A DNA stretch of 64,000 nucleotides from Monocercomonoides exilis (taxonomy: Eukaryota > Preaxostyla > Oxymonadida > Polymastigidae), in contig LSRY02000012.1 of NCBI GenBank assembly GCA_001643675.2, positions 64,501 to 128,500 of the forward strand. Reading direction: 5' to 3'. Both the position numbers and the translations under genes were made by a program. Shown here piece after piece: positions 33,001 to 45,274 of the stretch. Each line of letters starts with the position of its first letter. Position 1 is the stretch's first letter. Below the pieces are notes generated by a model that saw only the letters and a list, made by a program, of their open reading frames with translations, did not search any database and was not told where the DNA came from.

Positions 33001-35654
33001 CAGGACGATCAACACATTCAGCACACTCAATGAGAAGACACTCGAGTGTGGAATCGCTCTGGGACTCGTGGCTGGAGGCGTGGGGATTGGGGAAACAGAC
33101 ACAGAAGGAGAAAGAGAAGGAGGCGATGAATGGACTGACACTTGCACAAAGGAAGGCATTGAAGGAGAAAGAAGCAGCCGAACTCAGAAAAGCCAAAAGG
33201 AAACACAGACAGAAAGGGCGTATGTCACTGGATGATGATGAAAGTGAGGCAGATCTGTTGTCTCAGACAGACACTGATGGAACTGATGATGTTGAAGGAG
33301 AAAGAGAAGAAGAGGAAGATGAGGACATTCTGCTGGAAGAACTCGACAAGCGAGAGAGAGGAAGGCAGATGGCGCTGCAGATCTCGCTCGTGCCCCACAA
33401 AGACACTCAGTTGCCCAGCCAGTCTGAGGCGCAGGCACCAGATGCCTTCTCTTCGCAGCAGCTGTCTGAACACTCTCCCGAACAGCTGCGCCAGGAAAGA
33501 GGAGCATCTGGGGCGCCTTATGCTTCCGATGAGGAGCAGCTTGAGTGGAAAGGGTCGAGTCAGACTCCACCGCCAAAACGGTCGTCCTCTCCTCTTTCGC
33601 ACAGCTCGGTGCGTTCGCGTCCGCGGCCTGGCTCGTCTGCGCTGAACAACACGTCTTCTCTCTCTTTTGACTTCAAAGCACTTTCACCTCCAAAAAAAAG
33701 AGGATCTTCTGACCGACTGTCATCAAGAAGTGGAGCAAAGACAGCAAGAAGCGACAGATTTGCGTATCTTCGCGATCCTTCGCGCCTTTTCAGCCACACA
33801 GATAGCAGTCGAGAAAAAGTGCATTCTGCTTTCGGAGAAAGAGAACACAGATTTTCTGGAAGAGCAAGTGAAATTGAAGAGAAAGAGCGAAAAAGAAGAG
33901 AGCAACTGTATTCTTCATCAGCAAGAACACCTCGAAAAGGTTCAAGCAATTCAAGGAATTTAAACACTTATGGCAAACGTCCTGCGTCCAGATACAGTTA
34001 CAGCCAAGATCGAGATGGATCTTTCACAGCCAGATCTTATTCTGTTGCCTCTTCTCGTCCATCGCACAGAACAGAAAGAATACGCGTGTCTTATTCTGGT
34101 GCAATTGCTGCAGAAAGCCTCGAAAGAGAACGAGGAGACCCTTTCAGCGGAAGAACACAGCCTCTTTCAACACCTCGGAATGCAATGCGAAGCTCATCCA
34201 GCAACAGCAGCAGGAGAAGTGACAGCACTCAAAGGAGCAGCACCAGGCGTCGAATGGGAATGGCACAGCAACAAACAGCAGAAATGTTTGATGAGCAGAC
34301 TCATCAGCATGCCTTTCGCCCTGTCTCTGCAGGCGGCGTTCCTTCGATGCACAACACCCCCACACACAACACAGCTCAATCACCTTTTGCTTCAACAGGC
34401 AGCTCTCTGCCGCATCGGTCGTTTTCTGCAATTGACCGGAAGAACCGCTGGTCAGCGTCACCGATACAGCAACTTCCTTCTCCTTCTTCTCCTTCTTCTC
34501 CTCAAAGTGCTTCTCCCACATCGCCGAAGACTCTGCAAGACTTGTCTCGCTTGCATTCTTCTGCCTCAATTCAACCGAGCAAAACTCGCCGCTCGTCGAA
34601 GCTCCGCCCTCTCAAAATATCGCCATATCCGCCCACAAAGTTCTTCCTTCTTTTGCACACAGGGCGTGTTGTGCGTGTGCGGAAGCGGCCGACAGAAGAA
34701 GACCACGAACTCTTTCTGATTGCCGACGGGGCAGACGCGATGGACATGGACGTCGGCTTCGATGCAGTCAACTTTGCTGTCATGCAGTCTCAGTTCGCTG
34801 CACAAAGCCTCAACAAGTCCTCTTCCCGCACATCGCTGATGCCTCACCAGTCTTCTCCGCTGTCCACAGCACCTCCTCCTTCGCCCACAATCAACCCTTC
34901 GCTTTCTCTCTTTGATTTCTCCAAGCCACTTCGATCGTTTTCTTCTTCTTTGACTTCGTCTGTGCCGTCATTCGTTTCAGATGGTCGCACGTTGCAACAT
35001 TCACCCCATCAGCCACAGATGCCAAATTCAACCACAAACAGCCCTATTTCGTCTAATGGGCAGGGGACGTCTTTGCAGCAGGCACAAAATCAGTCGTATG
35101 AACAGCTGCTCCAAAGCAATGCAACACATTCACCGAATGAACAGAGCAGAGAAAGCGACGAAGACGACGATGCATCCGACGAAGAAGGATCGGAGCAGAC
35201 GTCCAAGCAGAATGCAAAGGCGAAAGAGAGAGAACTCCATTTGGCTGAAGAGAGGCAGTTTGACCAGTGGATTCTGTCTAAGCTCGACCCGGGTCTTCAG
35301 CTGATGCGCTACATACACGAAGTGAGGGTGCTTCTTGATGGAGAGAACAAAATACACAGAGAAGACGACAACTCTGCAAAAGACGACGAAAGCACACAGC
35401 AGAAGGGGAGGAGGTGCACCTCGAGGAAAAGAATGAGGACGGCGATTGTGCAATATGTCATCCGTGTTGTGTTTGACAGAAGTGGCCGAAGACTCGACGG
35501 GGTGGTGCTGTTGGATGACGACATCGACAAGGAGAAGCTGTCGCGCCTCACAAAGCGGATGGAAGAGAGGAGACGGTCGACAATACACATCCGCTCAACT
35601 CTCGATGAAAAACACCAAATGCCTCCTGCTGTTGGCATTCCTTTGAGTAAATAA
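30042..35654 (+). CDS. very large mostly disordered protein, unrecognised
   Basis: Exon 1 (30042-30197) and exon 2 (30273-35654) are joined by a 75-nt intron (GTGTGA...TAG) and give 1,845 residues. Only the first 280 or so look folded: aromatic-rich stretches such as IIFAPWAKSGFWMFTDE, then ILKKSFSLYWMLYSENNPYH and FEWFFVVEAPRPHDGSLYAV. The last 180 residues also contain a beta-rich part (QYVIRVVFDRSGRRLDGVVL). Between these lies Ser/Pro/Glu/Arg-rich low-complexity sequence with SR- and KE-rich patches. I recognise no family. A scaffold or signalling role is possible but unsupported. The start is uncertain: the simple ATG at 30042 is used, but alternative upstream exons may exist. Confidence 0.7.
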
Positions 35655-36016
35655 GTATATGTGTTTGATTTTTAGAATTCTGTTTAATTTTTTATTTTAT
35701 GAAGTTTGTTAAATATCCTGTTCATGCTTCAAAAGCATGGGCAATCTGTTTTATGTCGTATTTCATTAAATGAATGGAATATTTTATATTATTCTCGTAC
35801 TTTTTTATGATTGAAAATGTTATTTTGACAAAAAAAACTAATCTACGGAAAAATAATTTATCTATATAATTTTTAAAACTGCATTTCAGATATTTCTGTT
35901 CTTTCTAATGACATATCTCCTTTTTTTTCATGATATTAATTTAAAAAAACAAAAAAATACTTGAAGAATTTCCTTTGAAATAATTTTTTATTCTGATATC
36001 CCAATATAATTATTTG
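35655..36016. other. AT-rich intergenic region
   Basis: 362 bp, strongly A/T-rich, between two plus-strand genes. I see no coding or repeat signal. Confidence 0.5.
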
Positions 36017-36620
36017 ATGATTGACAATTTATTTGAGAGGTTTTTTTAAATTATTAGTGCGTAACAAATGTCAATTTGTTTTCTTTTATTATCACATTTA
36101 TTTTATCGTCAAGCACACTTTCGCGAGAACTTAGTCGCACATCAAATTATTCGCAAAACACACTTGTTCCACAACAAACTGCTATCCGTAAGGAAAAGGC
36201 AATAATTCCTTTAGGAAAGCAAGAACCAAAAGCCATAATGACAAAAAAGTGGGCAAGTATGGAATCGTCAAAAACAGATGAATCAGTAGAGAAGGATTTG
36301 CGATTTCTTGAACTTAGGAAATATGCAAGCAAAAAGCAGTTCTACAAATCTACAGGAATGAAAGAAAAGCCTAAAACATTTCAAGTGTGCATTTTGTAAT
36401 TGAAATTTTATATTTTAACGTGTGACTTAATTTTTGATAGATTGGCACTGTGATGGAAGGCCCTGGAGAATATTTCTCTGGCAGACTGACAAAGAAGCAA
36501 AGACAAAAGACATTGCTTGATGAGATAAAACAAACTAGATCTGAAAAAGATCGTCTGAAAAAGCCAGTTGCTAAAGGAGCCCCAGCACCAAGAAAACGAA
36601 GAATCCAAAAAAGAAAATAA
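36017..36620 (+). CDS. FCF2: FCF2/DNTTIP2-like pre-rRNA processing factor
   Basis: Fcf2 works with Fcf1 in the small-subunit processome during early 18S rRNA cleavages in the nucleolus. Exons 36114-36384 and 36441-36620 carry the Fcf2 domain: KKWASM, DLRFLELRKYASKKQFYKS, then FQIGTVMEGPGEYFSGRLTKKQR and a basic tail ending RKRRIQKRK. The 56-nt intron 36385-36440 has donor GTGTGC and joins exactly within the conserved FQ-IGT stretch. The conserved core could start at the in-frame ATG at 36238, but a 23-nt first exon at 36017-36039 followed by a 74-nt intron (GTTTTT...AAG) joins in phase and supplies an N-terminus, giving 157 residues. The domain call is firm; the first exon is tentative. Confidence 0.85.
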
Positions 36621-36780
36621 AAATTTTCACTTCACAAAAAACACTTCACTTACTCAAAAATCACAAAAACGATGGACTGTAAATTAACTGGAGAAAGAAT
36701 TTTATGCAGTATTTTTGAATGTAATTAAACTGTTTATTGAACATTTCGTATTTATTTATCGATCCATCAACAAATAACTT

Positions 36781-39700
36781 TCATTCTAAATCCAAATCTT
36801 CTTCTCCTCCGAAATCATCAAAAGTTTCATCATTATCATCTTCTGGTTGTTCTTCAGAAAGAGGCTTTTTAAGAACAGAAGCATACTCATTAAGTGCATC
36901 GTGAAAGTGCTTTCTTTCTTCAATGGATTTTTCCACCTTCTCCTGTGGATCTGGTGTCTCATCAAGAATATCATTAGCATCAATCACCAGTTGGAGTGTG
37001 ACTTCCGCAGCGACTCTGGTGCTCTGCTCGGGAGACGCTGCCAGGTCCAGAGAAAGCACAGACGAGGCAGACGTTGCTGGAGCAGCCTTTACAGCCTTGA
37101 TGCCCTCATGATCAGATAGCTCATCCTGATCAGAATGAAGAACAGGGGGTGGGGTGAGTGGGTGTTTTGATGAGCTGCCTGAAGATGGAGTGTGATGAGA
37201 CGATGGCTGGCCGATGACTGGCTGGTGTGCTCGTTTTACAGGCTGTGCTTCCAAAGACGTGTCAGAACTCGATTTAGAATCTTCGTTATGAAGTGAATCA
37301 GGAATTAGAGAAGGAATATTTGTGTGTGAACCATCTCGCTGCCTTTCCAATCTGCTTCTTTCTTCCATCTTTTGAAGAAGCTTTGCACGTGGATTTTGTA
37401 GTTCAGAAGTTATTTCTCGTAATTCTGCTGCTTTTCGCTCAAAAAGCTGCAGATTTTGCGCTTTTTTGAGTTCTTTTGCGTCTTTTTCGCTCTTGTCTGA
37501 ATGAACAGATGAAGATTCTGTTGGATGAGGTGCAGATGTGTGCATGATTGGCGAAGTGACAAAAGAAGGAGGTTGACGATCATCAGACGCTGAAGTGTTC
37601 TCTTCCACTTTTATTGCACTTGTTGTTGAGTGAGTTGATGGAACATGCTTCTGTTTTTGTAATGATTCATCAGCAGGAGCAGAAGAAGTGGAAGAAGAAG
37701 AAGAAGAAGTTGCAGAGGAGGAAGAAGTTGTTGAAGATGCTGAATGATCGGGTGAATGAGAAGAAGCAGATGAGGAGTGCTGTGGAGGCTGTGGAGGAAG
37801 AGCAGACGAAGAGCGGCGGTGTTGAATGGAAGCATATGAAGTTGAGTGAGACGGAGAAGAAACAAGTCTGTTGGCATTTTGTTGTTCTTCCCGAAAGATT
37901 TTTTGATAAGAATTTGAACGTCTATGTGCTGAAGATGGGCGAGAAGAGTAGGAAGAATTTGGTGAATTGTAAGGAGAAGGAGAAGGAGAATGGGCAGGAG
38001 ATGGCAAAGCAGAAGTGGATGGAGATGAAGTGGGCTTGTGATGTGGAGGCTTCGCAGCCAAAGACGGAGACGAGTGTCGAGACACAAGTGGAGGATGGCC
38101 AGAAGAAGGGCGCGAGTGAATGTCATGTGCCTCGTGTGCAGACTCATGTGCTGTGCGATGGGCAGAGGAAGGGCGAGGATCAGAAGGACGTGGCGAGGAA
38201 GGCCGTGAAGTGTTGTGTGCAGAGGGAGAGGCAGATAAATGTGGAGGAGCAGGACTCAGACGACGTGCGGAGACTGGGCGGGCATAAGGGGACACATAGT
38301 CTGCACCATACGGCTTTTTTGGTTGGGACAAGGGACGATTTGAGTGTGTTGGGTTTGAAGAAGCAGACGAAGCAGAAGAAGGAGATGAAGGAGAAGAAGA
38401 GGATGAAGTGCTTCGTTTTGTTAAAGGGGCATTTGGACGAGCAGAAAGAGGGCGAGGTGACTGAGAACGAGGCGTTCGAGAAGAAAGCTTGCCAGATGAA
38501 GGATAGCGAGCACCTGGCAAAAGTGAAATCACGGGGACAGATGGAGAAGGAGAAAGAGATTTTGTGCCTTTGGAGTCAGAAGTGCCCTTGTGGGAATCGG
38601 GCTTTGCGGATGTTGGATTCTGGTATGAAGGAGAAGAGCGGGGAAGAAGCTCTTTCAGAAGTGCTATTGCTTCTGCTCCGCTTTTTTTCTCTTTTCCTTC
38701 TTCAGCTTCACTTTTCCCTTTTTCTGCCTTAACTTTCTCTTTCTCCTTCACGCCTTCTCCAAGTGCCTTTCCCACTGGAGGCGAAATGGTTGCGCTTTCA
38801 TTCAGCAGAGCCTGCATTCTTGCTCGAATAAACGGTAAGTCCAGTATTTGTGCTGTTGTTGGCCGACGTTCAGGTCTCTGCGAGAAAAAGCAACAAAAAA
38901 TTGTTGCAAAATAAAATAATAATAATTTTTAATTAATTTTTTCAAAAATGACTTTACATTTTTTTAGAATATTTCAAACTTGGTTGAGCATGCTATCCAC
39001 AAGCGATGACAGTTCTCTGCTGAATTTTGAGGCTGGAAGTTTTGTGTAATAGCCTTTGGCAATGCGCCCAATCAGCTGCTGATAATTCTGTGCTTCGAAA
39101 GGATGTCTGAAGGTGCACATCTCATAGAGAAGGCATCCAAGTGCCCATACATCAGACTTATAGCCATAACTTTTATAATTAAAGAATGATTGCATGTGAG
39201 TGTGCAAATGAATATCAGGTAACATTGCAAACAGAAAATGTGAGTTTTTTTAAAAAAATTAAATTAGATTCGAAAAAGTATCAAACGGCTTGTTTTGGCT
39301 GAGTTCTGGAGACATGTAATATGGAGTGCCAACTACAGTCTTTGCCAATTCGCCCGATGTCGAAAGGGTTTTTGCGATCCCAAAATCACCTAAATTTTTA
39401 TAGAAAATAGTTACAAATAAGTAGAAGTGAAAAGTAACAGAAGACATTCGAACCAAGTTTGACCATTCCAGTTTTTGTTAGGAAAATGTTTTGAGCCTTA
39501 ATATCCCGATGTAAAACTTTCCTTTGATGAATGAAATTTAACCCAATTGTTATTTGAGTAAACCAGTCAATAATTTTCTGTGAGACAGACAATTTCAAAA
39601 TTATATCGAAATAAAATCAAAAGGATAAAAAATCAAACTGTTTCAGGAATTGTCATTCGCTTTGTTCTGCAAAGATTTATGTATTGATTTAAATCTCCAG

Positions 39701-40024
39701 CATCACAATATTCCATTATGATATGAAATTGCTTTTGTTCGATGAAACTGTCATTGTAACGGCAAATAAAAGGATTGTCGAACATTTGCAGCATTTTAAC
39801 TTCTCTCTGAGCAATTATCGTCTCTTTCGGATTGGTTAATGGAATTGATTTCATAACGAAATGACGACGCTTGATTCTATGCAGAACAAGAAAAACACGA
39901 CCAAAAGATCCTTTTCCAATCTGTCTGACAGTTTGGTCTGAAATATTGCAATTTACAAAATATTTTCATATTCAAGAAATAATTTAAGCAATAAAAATTT
40001 TTGCACACAATCTTTTAAGCTCAT
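36781..40024 (-). CDS. NEK: NIMA-related (NEK) protein kinase with long disordered tail
   Basis: NEKs are Ser/Thr kinases of mitosis, centrosomes and cilia. Six exons (40024-40009, 39937-39639, 39577-39454, 39389-39287, 39169-38980, 38877-36781) give 942 residues; introns are 71, 61, 64, 117 and 102 nt with donors GTGTGC, GTTTGA, GTTCGA, GTTTGA and GTTTGA. The first exon is 16 nt; spliced, it gives [18 protein letters not shown] with the Gly loop. Kinase landmarks: VMKSIPL (ATP-binding Lys), HRDIKAQN catalytic loop, [17 protein letters not shown] activation segment and SDVWALGC. The kinase ends near residue 275 and is followed by about 670 residues of Ser/Pro/Ala-rich tail with a charged helix near residues 720-770 and an acidic C-terminus. 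All key catalytic residues are present. It is convergent with FCF2 and divergent from the next gene. Confidence 0.95.
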
Positions 40025-40202
40025 TGGCACCAAAGTATTCTCAAAATATGAATTGAATTAATTCCAAAATATTTTTTTTTTGATTCACATTTTTTCTATT
40101 TTTAGGGAATATTATTGATTGACTAGTAATTTGTTATATGTGTTTCGTTTTTGCTCATTTTTTCAAAGCATCATATGAGTGTGGTTCAGATCAGTTGGGA
40201 AA
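40025..40202. promoter_or_regulatory. divergent spacer between NEK and the MRH-like membrane protein gene
   Basis: 178 bp between opposed start codons. T-rich on the NEK side; no recognisable factor site. Confidence 0.3.
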
Positions 40203-41859
40203 ATGTTGATTGTTGCCCTCAAATTACTATGCGGTGCATTTATCTCATTGTACTATGCTGATAAAATAGCAGAAAAAACATTTGATTTTTCTGGGCTGAG
40301 ACGAATAGAGTTTGAATTCTATTTTCTGTGAATGAAAAGTGTTTTATTTTTGTTAAAGTAACGAATTTTATTCGCAATTTATCGGTAATGAGCAACTATA
40401 TTGGAATTTTAGAGATCAAATAGGGTGCAAATATATTGAGTATTGCACTTCGGGAAATGTTGCTTTTGTTAGAAGGCCACATGAAGGTGTTCCTTTAGGT
40501 TCAACAGAATATGAAAAAGTCACTTATGTCGAAGAAAATTCTACACTAAAATTTTCATGTATGAAGCTTTAAATGCATTTATTAAAATAAATCTTCTTTA
40601 TTTCTTGAATTTTGAAAATGATTTTTTTTCCAACAAAATTATGTAATGATAGATGGAATTGATAATAAAACTACATCGTTCCTCATGGATTTTATTTGCG
40701 GAGAGACTGAAAAAATATCTGCTCAAAAGCTGTATGCTTCTGCTGATGAAATTTGTTTTTTCAAATCTTATTTTATATTGGATACTTTGTGTTTAAGAGG
40801 AGACAAAAAGTATTATGTTTCCTGGATACATCCTCAAGCTTGTCCCGTACAAGAAAATGTATCAAATAATCAAACTTCAGGTACAAATGGGAATTCTACA
40901 GCAAGCCAAGATTGGTACATTTATCTTGTATTTGCCGTCATTGCTGTGATGTTTATTTTATCATTTATTCTGTTGGGTCTTTACATAAAGTGTGAATTTA
41001 TTATTGTTCTCGTTTGAATTTTAAAAAAAAATTTTTTTTTTATTCATTTTATGTAATGTCACCTATTTTATTTTTTTAAAACTTAACTTTACATTAATAA
41101 TAATTCATTTCAATTAGAGAAAGAAGGAATCGACCTAAACTAGACAGAGATCCTGCAATCACGTATCTTCATAATTTATTGCAAGAGCAGGCTGCTCTTA
41201 CGGGCATCAGTAGCGATTTACAGCTGCAAGCGATATTTAGCAGCGGTGGCTTGGCACCTGGGTTTGTTCCAGCTGAGGAAGGGGAAGGACACGGAGAAGG
41301 AGGACAAGAAGAGCAAGAGCACACAGATGGAAACGGAACACAGTCGAATGAGCAAAGAGAAGGAGGAGGAGAAGAAGAAGGAGGAGGAGGGGAGGAAGGC
41401 AATGCTGCTGGGAATGAAGGCGAAAACGGTGATCCATCCCAACAGAATGAAACAGCAACACAACACAATTCGACGCTTTCTCCGATTGCGCAGAGGCTGC
41501 AGCAGCAACTTCGACTGCTTCAGCTTCAGCGACAAGCTCAACTTCGCCAGCAGCAGCAGCGGCAGAGTGCTTCTGAAGCAGCTGAGCATCCGCCAACTGT
41601 GCTTCCTTCTAACCCATCTGCTTCTGCATCATCGTCTGCTTCAGCATCGTCTTCATCATCAGCTGCAAATCGCAGACTGCCTTCAGTAAAGCAGAAGGTG
41701 GATGTTGACACAGAGAGAGAAACCATCAGACAGCTGCTGGATACACAAAGGCCTGACACTGCATTCTCTTCGCTTTACGAAGAAGGAGCAGACAATGAGG
41801 CAGAAGAAGACGATGAATCGTTTCAATTTGACGAGCCACGTATTCCTACTTCGTCATCG

Positions 41860-41895
<36 letters not shown>

Positions 41896-42309
41896 ACTTC
41901 GAAAAAGTATCGCTTCACGGCACAGCCAGGCACGCCAACAGGACGTCCTTCTCCATTAAACACAGATTCGTCTCCTGCTCTCACTCACTCAACACCTTCA
42001 ACACCCACTTCAACAACTAATCTTCTGCACCCACGCTCGCCTCCCCTTCCTCCACAACCACCTTCTCCTTCAGCAAGCTCGTCAAAAAAACAAAAAAATA
42101 AGAATAAAAATAAAAATAAAAATAAATCAGAGAAGAAACAAAAGCTGTCTTTGGCGGATTCTCAGCGTTTGCCATCAATTAATGTTTCGACACCTCCAAC
42201 AATCCGTCCATTCTCTGCAGGTACACAGCCAAATTTTGAGCCAGAAACCCAATTTGTAATGGAGACACAGAACATTGAAGATCTGACTGCGGAGGATGCA
42301 ATCCAGTAG
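40203..42309 (+). CDS. type I membrane protein with MRH/mannose-6-phosphate-receptor-like ectodomain
   Basis: Four exons (40203-40309, 40359-40558, 40653-40989, 41118-42309) give 611 residues; introns of 49, 94 and 128 nt have donors GTTTGA, GTATGA and GTGTGA. Residues 1-18 form a signal peptide. The lumenal part (about 20-185) has paired cysteines, FICGE, and a SWIHPQAC segment close to the membrane, a pattern like the last strand of MRH domains in mannose-6-phosphate receptors and Atg27. Two or three Asn-X-Ser/Thr sites are present. A single transmembrane helix spans about 188-213 and is followed by RRNRPKLDRD. The cytosolic tail of about 395 residues is Gln-, Ser- and Glu-rich and ends in a Lys/Asn run and an acidic C-terminus. 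Sorting receptors usually have short tails, so this one is unusual. MRH assignment is tentative; topology is firm. Confidence 0.7.
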
Positions 42310-42656
42310 ATTTGAACTAACAATGTGTTTTCCACTTGGAGTCATTTCATTCCTTTATATTAGTTTATTTTCTGTTTGTGTGTAAATGTATCTATCTTGT
42401 TGTATTGTATTCCTAATTATAATTATTTGTGTTCTAGTAGCTCCTTCTTTTTATTCTCTTTTACGACGTTTTATTTTTTTGTTTTATGGTGAAAGATTCT
42501 TTCGAAAAATGCAAAGCTAAATTGAATAAGATTTTTAAAAGGAACGAAATGGTGGATAAAGATATGAAAGATTACATTGAAATAAACAGAATAGCTCTCG
42601 CAAGATTTTTAACTTTAAAACTTTAACTGAAACCAATTTAAATAGAAGAGAGAGAC
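42310..42656. other. convergent intergenic region
   Basis: 347 bp between two converging genes, AT-rich 3' flanks of both. Nothing else seen. Confidence 0.5.
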
Positions 42657-43384
42657 TTAGTTACATTGCATATTCTTCAGATATTGAAATGCTACTTGCC
42701 TGCATCTTGTGTTCACATTCAGTTTCATATATGAAATTTCTTTATCAATATCCTCCATAAACTGAATGATGAAGTCAATGAGTTTGGCTTTTTGTAATTT
42801 TTCGAGATGGAAGTTGGTAATTAAAAATGAAAGATCAAATCCCTAAATATTCCGTCATTTTGGAATGTCAAAAGAAAGCAAAAAGTTTAAAATTGTATTA
42901 CACAAAATGTTCAAACTTCAATGGGTTTTCTGCGAAGAATGAAAAAGTTATCTGCTCGTCTCATCAAGAACTGTGTGAATCGATGAGCTAAAAGTCTCTC
43001 CAGATCGTCAGCTTGCTTGATTTTAATGCTTACACGAACTGAATTAATAGAAGTTTCTATAAGACATTGTTCTTGAGGATTTCTGCTAATTAGAACGGGT
43101 CGAAGAACTGCTTCTGGTGTCTGTTTTGATTCAATTTCTGGCTTGTTGTGCCTCTCAACAACACGCGAAGGAAAATTTGTAAGGCAAAGAGCAGCATTCA
43201 ATGTTGCACGGATGCAATTAAGATATGGTTGTAAAGCAACAACACCTTGCCCAGACTGGCAATTAAAAAATTATTTCGTCATTCATGTTATAACAAAATA
43301 TTTGGAATACAAATTTTCAAAAATAATTGCATATTCATATTTAAAGTGAAATGTCACCGTATTAAAAATTATCAGTCACACCAT
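42657..43384 (-). CDS. ARPC4: Arp2/3 complex subunit 4 (p20-Arc)
   Basis: ARPC4 is a core structural subunit of the Arp2/3 complex that nucleates branched actin. Exon 2 (43255-42917) and exon 3 (42842-42657) encode the family almost without gaps: [47 protein letters not shown], then SFLITNFH and [14 protein letters not shown]. The intron 42843-42916 has donor GTTTGA. The N-terminus is best explained by a first coding exon that is only the ATG (43384-43382), followed at once by a 126-nt intron with donor GTGTGA, giving [13 protein letters not shown] and 175 residues in total (human 168). No other in-frame ATG precedes the conserved block. Its presence shows that the organism has an actin-branching machinery. 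Confidence 0.94.
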
Positions 43385-43785
43385 TACGGAAATATTACTT
43401 TGAGAAAGATCAAAGATCAATAGCTCCCATTTGTAGAAACAATAATAATTATTGGATTGAGAGTGTATAAATTATTGAATATTTTTATGTTCAAACAAAG
43501 AATAATTATTTGAATAAATCATATCACATGAGAACAGAACACTTTATTTGAATAGGTTTTTCGCACCAGAATTTTTTTAAGTTTTCTATTTTTGAAAAAC
43601 GAAAATAAGAGTTTCATAATGAATGATAAATTAAAAATAACCACTAAATCTTCAAATTTTTTTCACATTAAACTTTTCGTTTTCAAATATCAATAACAAT
43701 TGCAATATGTCCACGAATATATGTTTGAATCAAAGAAAACTGAATAAATTTCTGTCTCTATTGAAATTGTGAAATAAAAAATATT
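43385..43785. other. AT-rich gene-free region
   Basis: About 400 bp upstream of ARPC4, probably holding its promoter. No coding frame or repeat structure that I can support. Confidence 0.5.
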
Positions 43786-44326
43786 GGGGAAAAATATGAA
43801 CTTTCAAGCTTTTTATGTACAAACCATGAAAAAATTGTTTTATTCATAACTTTTCTAAATTTTCTCATATGGGACAAAATATTTCACTTCAAGCATTTTC
43901 ATTGAAAAATTATGCACTTTTCAATGACTTTTTGTGATTAAAAAATTAGAAATATATGGGTTTGTTTTTCGAAATACGTTTGAGGTCGCAAAACATAATG
44001 TTTTTTTATCAATGATGTTTGTTTACAGTTAGGAAAATCAAATTAATTTTGAAATCTGGTTAAGTTTAAAAATGTTATAAGTTGAACAATATTTTCATGC
44101 TTTGTGCATAAAAAGCTTGAAAGTTCGTATTTTCCCCCACATTAAAAAAATAATTTTGATCATCATATCCGTAAACATGCATCCTTGAAATCAAAACATA
44201 ATGTTTCTTGACATCACAAATATTTCAATCAATGAACCTACTTCATTCATGTTTTTTGATCACAAAAAGAAAATAAAAAGTGCGTTATTTTTTAACAAAA
44301 AAGCTTGAAGTTCCATAATTTCCCCC
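43786..44326. repeat. nested degenerate inverted-repeat cluster (MITE remnants)
   Basis: A GGGGAAAAATATGAACTTTC...AGCTTTTTATG arm of about 60 bp at 43786 recurs inverted and ending at 44138. A second, more diverged pair lies at about 43871-43945 and, inverted, about 44255-44326 (ending in CCCCC). A CAAAACATAATGTTT motif is also repeated directly near 43988 and 44193. The layout suggests one foldback element inserted in or duplicated with another. There is no coding capacity. Confidence 0.7.
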
Positions 44327-44896
44327 ATATCTTGAATATTTCTTCACATGAATGATTTAAAGGGTAATTGTCATCAATTATTGAGATATTATCAGTCTCA
44401 AAACAGCTATTATTATTTTTGGAAGTGCTTCATTCAACTTGAAAAGTTGCAAGCGTTTCATATCTGGGTTAAATAAAAATATTCCTTTTTTGCAATTTTT
44501 GGTGATATATTCGTCGAACTTCAAGAACTTGCAACTTTCTATAAGAAAACTCACCTAATGTGAGAATTTGAACAAATTGCTGAAATTTGATGGATTTATC
44601 CAAACTTGTGAAACTTTGTGACTTGACAACAATATTGATTTCCTGAACCCGAGAGATAATTTTTTCTTCAATTCCTCAATAATGAAAACGATAATTTTCG
44701 ATGTTATTATTATGAAAATTTAATCCAAATAAGCTAAAAATTAATATTCATTTTTCAATTAGGATTTTTTCATAAAATCCAATTTGGAAATTATTGAACG
44801 TTGGACTGTCAGTGATGTCAGTGACTGTAAATGGAGTTTGAATTTGGTAGGGAAGAAATTCAGTATTTATTTATTAGACAAAGAAAATTTTGAATA
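44327..44896. other. AT-rich spacer within the repeat island
   Basis: About 570 bp between the degenerate repeat cluster and the first hairpin MITE. No gene or clear repeat recognised. Confidence 0.5.
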
Positions 44897-45274
44897 CAGA
44901 TATCGCAAAAAACACCGGACATCGCACAAAATACCGGACAAGATCGATTTCACAATAACTGCAAGAGGAATAATTCTGGCAATTTTCCTCAAAATATATC
45001 TCATTAATACAAACTCATTTGATATGCAAATCTTTCAAAACTTCCTCGTTTTTGCTCAGAAAAAATTAATGATTAAAATCTTGGAGAAACTCATAATCCT
45101 GTTTCTCCGAGAATTAAATAATGAAATGTTTTGAGCAAAAACGAGGAAGTTATGAAAGTCTCGTTTATCAAACGAGTTTGTATTAATGAGATATATTTTG
45201 AGGAAAATTGCCAGAACTATTCCTCTTGCGGTAATCGAGAAATCGATCTTGTCCGGCATTTTTTGCGATATCTG
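44897..45274. mobile_element. hairpin MITE copy 1
   Basis: A 378-bp near-palindrome starts CAGATATCGCA and ends with its inverse, flanked by TA on both sides (44895-44896, 45275-45276), as for Tc1/mariner-type non-autonomous elements. The left end carries two tandem CAAAATACCGGACA-like units; the right end has lost one of them. The arms stay complementary almost to the centre near 45080-45110. No transposase. Because of the symmetry, the same short peptide can be read from both strands, which is not evidence of coding. Confidence 0.88.

Noticed and set aside
37614-38732. 372-residue open frame on the plus strand
   Set aside because: Antisense to the Ser-rich NEK tail; its Lys/Glu-rich composition is the mirror of Ser codons.
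40328-40358. 31-nt intron (GTGAAT) in the MRH-like gene
   Set aside because: A GTTTGA donor 18 nt upstream gives a 49-nt intron with the window's usual donor and the same downstream frame.
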